Shown piece by piece: positions 34,199 through 39,511 of a DNA stretch of 39,511 nucleotides. How positions within the stretch are numbered: position 1 is the stretch's first letter; each line of letters starts with the position of its first letter. The position numbers were made by a program, and so were the translations under genes. The notes beneath the pieces are model-generated. The model saw only the letters and a program-made list of their open reading frames with translations, did not search any database and was not told the DNA's origin. The DNA comes from Nocardia carnea (GTDB taxonomy: Bacteria; Actinomycetota; Actinomycetes; Mycobacteriales; Mycobacteriaceae), in NCBI RefSeq assembly GCF_029868325.1, contig NZ_JARWNW010000193.1, forward strand, positions 1-39,511. The letters are read 5' to 3'.

Positions 34199-36184
34199 AT
34201 GGCCCGCCCGCCCGTGGACCCACGCCTGTGGCGGTACGCACGCTCGGCCCGGAGTTATCTGGTGCTCAGCGTCGGCCTGTCGCTGCTGACCACGGTCGCC
34301 ATCGTGGCCGCGGCGGTCCTGCTGGGGCGGGTGCTGGCCGGTGTCATCACCGACCCGGGACAGCGGACCGTGGCCGCCTGGCATACCGAACTGGTGCTGC
34401 TGGCGGTGGCGGTCGCGGTTCGTGCGCTGGCCGCCTGGTGGCAGGCGCGGATCGCGCATCGGGCCGGTGCCCGGGTCGTCGCCGAGCTGGAGCAGTCGGT
34501 GCTCGCCGCGGGGGCGGGCCTGGCGCCCCGCGAATTGGAAACGCGCCGCACGGAACTCGCCGTGGTGGTGAGCAGCGGGCTCAGCGGCCTGCGCCCCTAC
34601 CTCACCGGATATGTACCCGCTCTACTGCTGGCGGTGCTGGTACCGCCGGTCGTGCTGGTGGTGATCGCCGCGCACGACCTCACCTCGGCCCTCATCGTGA
34701 TCATCACCCTGCCCCTGATCCCGATCTTCATGGTGCTCATCGGCCTGCTCACCGAGGGCCGGGCCCGCGCCACCCTGGACGCCACCACCCGGCTGTCCGA
34801 TCAACTGCTCGACCTGTTCGCCGGTATGCCCACCCTGCGCGCCCTCGGCCGGGAAACCGGGGCCGGCACCGACATACCGGGGCGCACAATGAGCCGCCAG
34901 GTCCGGGAACTGGGCGAATCGCTGCACCGGCGCACCATGAGTGCGTTGCGGATCGCGTTCCTCTCCTCGATGGTGCTCGAACTGCTGGCAACCCTGTCGG
35001 TGGCTCTGGTCGCCGTGGCGATCGGGATGCGGCTGGTGCACGGCGATATGAGCCTCTATGCCGGTGTTGTCGCGCTGGTTCTCGCGCCGGAGGTCTATCT
35101 GCCACTTCGGACCGTGGGTGAACGGTTCCATGCCGCACAGGACGGGATGGCGGCCGCAGACAAAGCTTTCGCGATCCTCGACCCAGCGGGTACGAAGGAC
35201 GGCAACTGCTCGGAACCGGTTCGCGACCGGGAACAGTCAGCGATGGGCGATACACGAGAGCGTGCTGTTGCCGGCACGGACGGCGGGCCAGAGCGCGGTG
35301 GGGTTCGCGGCTCGGCCGGTGGTGACGAGCACGTAGCGGTGACGGATATCGCGGCGGCGAGTGGTCGTGATGGGCGCGGGTCAGCGCTCGGCATCGAAAG
35401 CCCCGGGGCACCGACCGGCGGCGACGAGTGTGCTGCGGCGACAGTCGGCGGGCAAGCCGCGGCCGAAAGCCCGAGTGCCGCGGGTAGCGGGCGTGGAGTG
35501 ATCGAATTACGGGACCTCACCGTCGAATCCAGGGATGGCGCCGCGCCCGACGGCTTGTGGGCGCAACTGCGTCCCGGTACCGTCACCGCGCTCACCGGAC
35601 CGAACGGCAGCGGTAAATCCACCGTGCTGCAGGCGATCCTGGGCCTGATCGAGCCCACCCGCGGTGCGGTACTCGCCGAGGGCGTGGATATCCGGCAGCT
35701 GCCCGCGGAGCAGTGGTGGCAGCGGCTGGCGTGGCTGCCGCAGCGGCCGGTGCTGGTTCCGGGCACCCTGCGGGAGAACCTCGAACTACTGGGCGCCACC
35801 GTGTCGGGCTCACCGCGCCGGGGCGCGGCCCGGGTACTCAGTGAACTCGATGCCGCCTGCGCCGCAACGGGATTCGATGCGGTACTCGATTCGCTGCCGG
35901 CCGGATGGGATACCGTCGTCGGATCCGGTGGAATCGGCCTCTCCCTGGGACAACGGCAGCGCCTGGCCCTCACCCGCGTCCTCGCCGCCGGGCGTCCGAT
36001 CGTGCTGCTGGACGAACCGACCGCTCACCTGGACCCAGACAGCGAAACCGCGGTCGCGGGCGCGCTGACAACACTCGCGCGCACCGGCGCCAACGTCGTA
36101 GTGGTCGCGCACCGTCCCGCACTGCTGTCCGCCGCGGACGAAATCGTCACGGTACCGTCGACCGCTCAGCGGGTAGTCCCATGA
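34199..36184 (+). CDS. cydD: ABC exporter subunit CydD
   Basis: This 661-aa half of the heterodimeric CydDC exporter is needed to assemble bd oxidase; E. coli CydDC is linked to thiol export and heme. Residues 1 to about 325 form the six-helix membrane domain. Residues about 433-655 form the ATPase domain with Walker A GPNGSGKST, signature LSLGQRQRLALTR and Walker B IVLLDEPTAHLD, followed by VVVVAHRPA. Between them is a roughly 100-residue Gly/Ala/Asp-rich disordered insertion (about 329-432). This makes the protein longer than M. tuberculosis CydD, as I recall it (about 530 aa). The stop overlaps cydC by 4 bp. Confidence 0.93.
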   Translation: MARPPVDPRLWRYARSARSYLVLSVGLSLLTTVAIVAAAVLLGRVLAGVITDPGQRTVAAWHTELVLLAVAVAVRALAAWWQARIAHRAGARVVAELEQSVLAAGAGLAPRELETRRTELAVVVSSGLSGLRPYLTGYVPALLLAVLVPPVVLVVIAAHDLTSALIVIITLPLIPIFMVLIGLLTEGRARATLDATTRLSDQLLDLFAGMPTLRALGRETGAGTDIPGRTMSRQVRELGESLHRRTMSALRIAFLSSMVLELLATLSVALVAVAIGMRLVHGDMSLYAGVVALVLAPEVYLPLRTVGERFHAAQDGMAAADKAFAILDPAGTKDGNCSEPVRDREQSAMGDTRERAVAGTDGGPERGGVRGSAGGDEHVAVTDIAAASGRDGRGSALGIESPGAPTGGDECAAATVGGQAAAESPSAAGSGRGVIELRDLTVESRDGAAPDGLWAQLRPGTVTALTGPNGSGKSTVLQAILGLIEPTRGAVLAEGVDIRQLPAEQWWQRLAWLPQRPVLVPGTLRENLELLGATVSGSPRRGAARVLSELDAACAATGFDAVLDSLPAGWDTVVGSGGIGLSLGQRQRLALTRVLAAGRPIVLLDEPTAHLDPDSETAVAGALTTLARTGANVVVVAHRPALLSAADEIVTVPSTAQRVVP

Positions 36185-38115
36185 GCAGCCGGCCCTCGGC
36201 CCCCCGGCGGCCGCACCCCATCGGAACAGCGGGGCGCGGGCCGCTGCGCCGCTGGGCCCGGATACGGTTGCTGCTGCGCGACATCCGTCAGATGTGGGAG
36301 CTGCTGGAAATTCCCCGATGGCGGCTGGCAGTCGCGGTGGGGTGGGGTGTGCTGGCCCTGGGCAGCGGTCTCGGTCTGGCCGCGCTCGCCGCCTGGCTGA
36401 TCGCCCGCGCCTGGCAGATGCCGCCCGTACTGGACCTCACCGTCGCGGTGGTCGCGGTCCGGGCACTCGGTATCTCGCGCGGACTGTGCCGGTACCTGGA
36501 ACGGCTCGCTACCCACGATGTGGCGCTGCGCTCGATGACCGCGGCCCGCACCTCGGTGTATCGGGCGCTCGCGCGCGCACCACTGTGGTTGACCCGCCGT
36601 TCGGAAACCGGACTTCCCGGTGCGGCGCAAACCCCTGCACCGGCCGGCACCTCCGGACGATCCCTGACCACCGCGCCGCGTGTGCCCGGCCGGCTGCGTC
36701 GCGGTGATGTGCTGGTCCGGGTGGGCACCGATATCGACGATCTCGGTGCCGTCGTGGTCCGCACCTTCGTGCCCATTGCGGTGGCACTGGTGTTGTCGGC
36801 GGCCGCGGTCGCGCTACTGGCCTTCATCTCCCCGGCGGCGGCTGCCGTGCTCGCCGCCGCGCTGGTCTTCTCCGGTGTCGTCGCGCCGTGGCTGTCGGCG
36901 CGGGCCGCCGCCGGCGCCGAACGAGCGGCGCGGGCCGACCGCGCGGAATTCACCGCGCACGCGCTCACGGTTCTGGACCACGCCGCCGAGTTACGGGTTG
37001 CCGGGAAACTGGATACCGCCCTCGCGACCGCCGCCGCGGCCGACGACCGGGTCCTCGCCGCCGAGGACAGCGCCGCCGCCCGTACGGCGTGGGCGGCCGC
37101 CGCGACCCCGCTGGCCACCGGGGTCAGTGTGCTCGCTGCCCTCCTGATCGGAATCTCCCTCTACGGCCCGGACGGTGGCACTCCGGGCGCTATGACACCG
37201 ATGGCGATGGCCGTGCTGGTCCTGCTGCCGCTCTCGTCCTTCGAAGCGACCGGCGCCCTACCGGCCGCGGCGCAGTCGCTCACCGTGGCGCGGGCAGCGT
37301 TGCACCGGCTGCGCGCGGTCTCGCCGGATCACCGCACCGAGTCGATCGAACCGCAGCCATCCGTACCCGCTGCCGGAGCACCGGCCGATACCCGTAAACG
37401 ATTCGGTACAGGCGGCAACCCGCACCCCTTCCCGTACGCCGACAGTCGCGCCGACGGTGTGGTGATCGGCTGGGTCGGCGACGGTCAATGGCAGATACCG
37501 CAACGTCCCCGGGCCGCACGGGTCGCGGTCGTCGGGCCCAGCGGGGCGGGGAAAACCACCCTGCTGATGGCCTGGGCCGGACTTTTCGACCACCCCGACG
37601 ACGATGTGCGTTTCTTCGCCGAGGATGCACACCTGTTCGGCACCAGCGTGCTGGAGAACCTGCGGGTGGCCCGCGGTGACCTGGACGCCGAAACGGCCGA
37701 ACGAGCATTGCGCACGGTCGGGCTGGGGAAATGGCTGGACGGCCTGCCGGACGGCGTGCACACCGATCTCGTCGGCGGAGCCGCCGCCGTATCGGGCGGG
37801 CAGCGCCGGCGGATCCTGCTCGCCCGCGCACTGGTCTCGCCCGCCCGCGTCCTCCTCCTCGACGAGCCCACCGAACATCTGGACGCCGCCGCGGGCGCCC
37901 GGCTGCTGCGCGATCTACTCGATACCGGCAGCGGCCTGGTCGCACCGGACCGTGATGTGGTGGTCGTCACGCATCAACTCCCGGCCGGACATCACGCCGG
38001 ACTGGTACTCACCGTGGATGAATCCGGCCAGGTCCGGGCGGCTTTTCCGGACGGCGAAGCAACGCATTACGCCGTCGACGAAATTCCGTTGCCGACCCCG
38101 GCCATCCGCGGCTAG
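36181..38115 (+). CDS. cydC: ABC exporter subunit CydC
   Basis: This 644-aa partner of CydD starts at the ATG overlapping the cydD stop. The membrane domain spans about 40-370, with an extra Pro/Ala/Gly-rich insert near 138-168. A second linker near 380-425 leads into the ATPase domain with Walker A GPSGAGKTT, signature VSGGQRRRI and Walker B VLLLDEPTEHLD. The usual Q-loop Gln appears as Glu in RFFAEDAHLFGTSVLENL, and the first strands of the ATPase domain are reduced. The reading frame is open 92 codons upstream within cydD, but the coupled ATG is preferred. Confidence 0.93.
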   Translation: MSSRPSAPRRPHPIGTAGRGPLRRWARIRLLLRDIRQMWELLEIPRWRLAVAVGWGVLALGSGLGLAALAAWLIARAWQMPPVLDLTVAVVAVRALGISRGLCRYLERLATHDVALRSMTAARTSVYRALARAPLWLTRRSETGLPGAAQTPAPAGTSGRSLTTAPRVPGRLRRGDVLVRVGTDIDDLGAVVVRTFVPIAVALVLSAAAVALLAFISPAAAAVLAAALVFSGVVAPWLSARAAAGAERAARADRAEFTAHALTVLDHAAELRVAGKLDTALATAAAADDRVLAAEDSAAARTAWAAAATPLATGVSVLAALLIGISLYGPDGGTPGAMTPMAMAVLVLLPLSSFEATGALPAAAQSLTVARAALHRLRAVSPDHRTESIEPQPSVPAAGAPADTRKRFGTGGNPHPFPYADSRADGVVIGWVGDGQWQIPQRPRAARVAVVGPSGAGKTTLLMAWAGLFDHPDDDVRFFAEDAHLFGTSVLENLRVARGDLDAETAERALRTVGLGKWLDGLPDGVHTDLVGGAAAVSGGQRRRILLARALVSPARVLLLDEPTEHLDAAAGARLLRDLLDTGSGLVAPDRDVVVVTHQLPAGHHAGLVLTVDESGQVRAAFPDGEATHYAVDEIPLPTPAIRG

Positions 38116-38133
38116 GTTCGTGGGTACACAAGG

Positions 38134-38146
38134 AAGGAGGTGATCC
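38134..38146 (+). promoter_or_regulatory. Thirteen-base Shine-Dalgarno sequence
   Basis: AAGGAGGTGATCC is complementary to the whole conserved 16S rRNA 3' end (GGATCACCTCCTT). It begins 19 nt after the cydC stop and ends 5 nt before an ATG. Confidence 0.8.
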
Positions 38147-38151
38147 GACGA

Positions 38152-38190
38152 ATGGAAATTCACAGGACGCGTGAGGTGGCTGTCAGCTGA
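38152..38190 (+). CDS. Twelve-codon small ORF after cydC
   Basis: The ORF reads MEIHRTREVAVS and then stops. Its ATG is 36 bp after cydC and 5 nt after a 13-base Shine-Dalgarno sequence, much stronger than any other in the window. It has no membrane segment and is too short to be CydX. It might be a leader peptide, a regulatory sORF or the last cistron of the cyd operon. The stop codon lies in one side of an inverted repeat (GGTGGCTG 38175-38182 with CAGCCACC 38250-38257). No plus-strand gene follows, so an attenuation target is not visible. I do not recognise the peptide. Confidence 0.45.
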   Translation: MEIHRTREVAVS

Positions 38191-38492
38191 GCGCTGTAGC
38201 CGGCTGTGCACGGTTTCCGTTCACCCCTGAGCGCTGAGCGAATTCCAGGCAGCCACCCGGCCCCCGAGTCCCCGATCCGTCCGATCGGGATCGGTCGCGA
38301 ATCCTCCGGTATCCACCGCGGGAACTGCGCCGATACGGCTCGGGGGTCGTTCCGTTTCAAGGGCAGCACAGGCCGCGACCACAACGGCGGCTGGAAATCG
38401 CCCGGTCGGCTACGACCGAGCCGGACCGTGACAGGGGCAGGACCGTGCCATCCGAGCCGGCCGGATACGGGGTCGGCCGCGCTCTCTGCGGG
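38191..38492. other. Gene-free interval after the small ORF
   Basis: About 300 bp with no convincing gene on either strand. It holds the 3' arm of the inverted repeat (CAGCCACC) and two copies of AGCGCT in complementary positions. It also contains GAGCGCTGAGCG, which resembles part of the palindrome at 30493. It may serve as terminator for both the cyd operon and the convergent nitrobindin-like gene. Confidence 0.35.
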
Positions 38493-39236
38493 TCAGCCGA
38501 TATAGCGCTGCAGACGTGCCGAGAGCCGAGGCTCCAGCGGCCCGTCGGCCACCACCCGCTCCTCCACATACGCCAGATCGCCGCCCTCGACGATCCCGTA
38601 CAGACGTTTGGCACCACCCACCACCGCGCCGGTCTGGCTGCGGATCACCACATCGGTGGCAAGCTCCCAGGACGACTGGGTGAGCGCGGTGCCGTAGAAA
38701 AGCTCGACAATGCCCGTGCTATGCGTGAGCAGCAGCTCCAGCACCTCGTCGTTTCCCTCGGCGCCGACCCGCCAGAACCCGCTCTCCCGCAGGTCCGAGC
38801 CACCATAGCTGCCGTCGGATTCGATGAACCAAGACCGCGAATCCCAGCTCAGATAATCCCCACCGTCATGGGAGACCACGATCTGCTGACCGAAGCGATA
38901 ATCGCCGCGCTCGGGATTGTTGCCCTCACCCTCACCGCGCCACACACCGACCAACGGCAACAGCGCCAGCATGGCCGGATTCAGATCCGGGCCGAGTCGC
39001 AGATTGGCCGTATCGTCGGGCAGCGGAAGATCCGGGAGAACCGGGATATTGCGCCCGGCGGTCACCTTGGCGCGCTCGGCCGCATCGGCCACCGCCCGGT
39101 CGCCGCTGAGCGCCGACTGATCGTCGGTCGACCGCCCGTTACCGTTGCGGACGGACGGCTCGGCCGCCGGATCGCCGTTGCTGGTATCGCTCGCTCGCTC
39201 GGCCGGATCGGGACCCTCGCTCGCGAGACCACTCAT
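38493..39236 (-). CDS. Ferric-nitrobindin-like / FABP-like protein
   Basis: This 247-aa protein has a non-conserved N-terminal extension (about 1-90, Ser/Asp/Ala-rich) and a ten-strand beta-barrel of the nitrobindin (THAP4 C-terminal, DUF1794) type: [17 protein letters not shown] with the GxWxGxG motif, [54 protein letters not shown] and LSARLQRY. Nitrobindins bind heme through a C-terminal His; no His is seen in the last 100 residues after LLLTHSTG, so heme binding is doubtful. The ATG overlaps the stop of a 31-aa membrane ORF by 4 bp. The homologue in M. tuberculosis lies next to pabC. Confidence 0.85.
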   Translation of the reverse strand: MSGLASEGPDPAERASDTSNGDPAAEPSVRNGNGRSTDDQSALSGDRAVADAAERAKVTAGRNIPVLPDLPLPDDTANLRLGPDLNPAMLALLPLVGVWRGEGEGNNPERGDYRFGQQIVVSHDGGDYLSWDSRSWFIESDGSYGGSDLRESGFWRVGAEGNDEVLELLLTHSTGIVELFYGTALTQSSWELATDVVIRSQTGAVVGGAKRLYGIVEGGDLAYVEERVVADGPLEPRLSARLQRYIG

Positions 39237-39328
39237 GATTCGGTGAACAGCCGGTAGAAGACGTACAGGCCGAACCATCCGATGAGGACCGATACGGCGA
39301 TCAGCAGAATCTCGAAGAAGAGGACCAC
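39233..39328 (-). CDS. Small single-pass membrane protein (31 aa)
   Basis: The GTG-started ORF encodes a 31-residue peptide with one hydrophobic helix ([17 protein letters not shown]), then [13 protein letters not shown]. Its TGA overlaps the ATG of the nitrobindin-like gene, so they are translationally coupled. TAAACT at -12 to -7 from the GTG and no Shine-Dalgarno sequence suggest leaderless translation. It is too short for common gene callers. The start region is repeated, inverted, at the window end, which adds some doubt about its upstream sequence. Confidence 0.65.
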   Translation of the reverse strand: MVLFFEILLIAVSVLIGWFGLYVFYRLFTES

Positions 39329-39511
39329 AGTGTTAGTTTATGCGGCGCCTGCGGCGCCGCGGGGTTAGGCCCCCCATTGTGGGGGGGTCGGTGGGTGTCG
39401 CTTTAGCTTAGCGGCCGCGGCGGCGGTTTTACTGGGGTCGTTACTCGGGGGTACAAATGTGGCGATATACCCGGGGCGCCGCTGGGGCCGCTTATACTAA
39501 CACTGTGGTCC
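39322..39511. repeat. Degenerate 190-bp palindrome at the window end
   Basis: The last 25 bases are an inverted copy of 39322-39346 with two mismatches, and similarity continues inward with falling quality (for example GCGGCGCC at 39353-39359 region). Most mismatches are complement swaps. It looks like a fold-back at a contig end. Confidence 0.7.
39335..39340 (-). promoter_or_regulatory. -10 box of the small membrane protein gene (leaderless)
   Basis: TAAACT on the minus strand is 6 nt before the GTG at 39328. Confidence 0.5.

Noticed and set aside
38134..38146. Fragment of 16S rRNA
   Set aside because: The match is 13 bases only and in the complementary sense; flanking bases do not match rRNA.
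38152..38190. CydX-like small subunit of cytochrome bd
   Set aside because: The peptide has 12 residues, no hydrophobic helix, and lies after cydC; known CydX proteins are longer membrane peptides encoded after cydB.
1..39511. CRISPR array, tRNA, integrase or insertion sequence
   Set aside because: No regularly spaced repeats, cloverleaf genes or transposase/integrase motifs were recognised in either strand.

Overview
The window is high-GC actinobacterial DNA. Its gene content and order resemble the purine/peptidase neighbourhood of Mycobacterium tuberculosis around purD to pabC, but with differences in gene order. An antigen-85-like secreted esterase, a DUF3073 protein, a ferric-nitrobindin-like protein, and many genes with -10 boxes 6-8 nt before an ATG or GTG start all fit Mycobacteriales. 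I infer Nocardia or a close relative. No rRNA, tRNA, CRISPR array, phage gene or insertion sequence was recognised.

Layout. 1-2510: HIT protein and PH-domain protein (minus strand), then purD. 2569-6920: a bidirectional terminator, two cell-wall hydrolases (SLT lytic transglycosylase and M23 endopeptidase, minus strand), a PLP aminotransferase and a TetR regulator. 6927-13351: purB, a second HIT protein, a secreted esterase, a prolyl-oligopeptidase-family peptidase and a DUF2334 deacetylase-like protein. 13352-14092: gene-free, with homopolymer G and C blocks that look like a sequencing or assembly problem. 14093-19771: MBL-fold hydrolase (minus strand), purS-purQ (overlapping), M18 aminopeptidase and purL. 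19848-22746: three genes joined by 4-bp overlaps (membrane alpha/beta hydrolase, CPBP protease, WapI-like immunity protein). 23107-25926: purF and purM. 25927-26575: gene-free but rich in stem-loops. 26576-30370: a minus-strand group (DUF3073, asparaginase, MOSC protein, YgfZ, sterol-carrier-like protein). 30622-31542: pabC. 31679-38115: cydABDC, preceded by a perfect 11-bp-arm palindrome and followed by a 12-codon ORF with a 13-nt Shine-Dalgarno sequence. 38493-39328: nitrobindin-like protein coupled to a 31-aa membrane protein. The window ends in a degenerate fold-back.

How it works together. Seven de novo purine genes (purD, B, S, Q, L, F, M) encode the steps from PRPP to AIR, plus adenylosuccinate lyase; purC, purN, purE/K and purH are absent here. 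The cyd locus encodes a complete cytochrome bd oxidase and the CydDC exporter needed to assemble it, probably as one operon under a palindromic operator. Most first genes of transcription units appear leaderless, whereas internal genes carry Shine-Dalgarno sequences, and this helped choose several starts.
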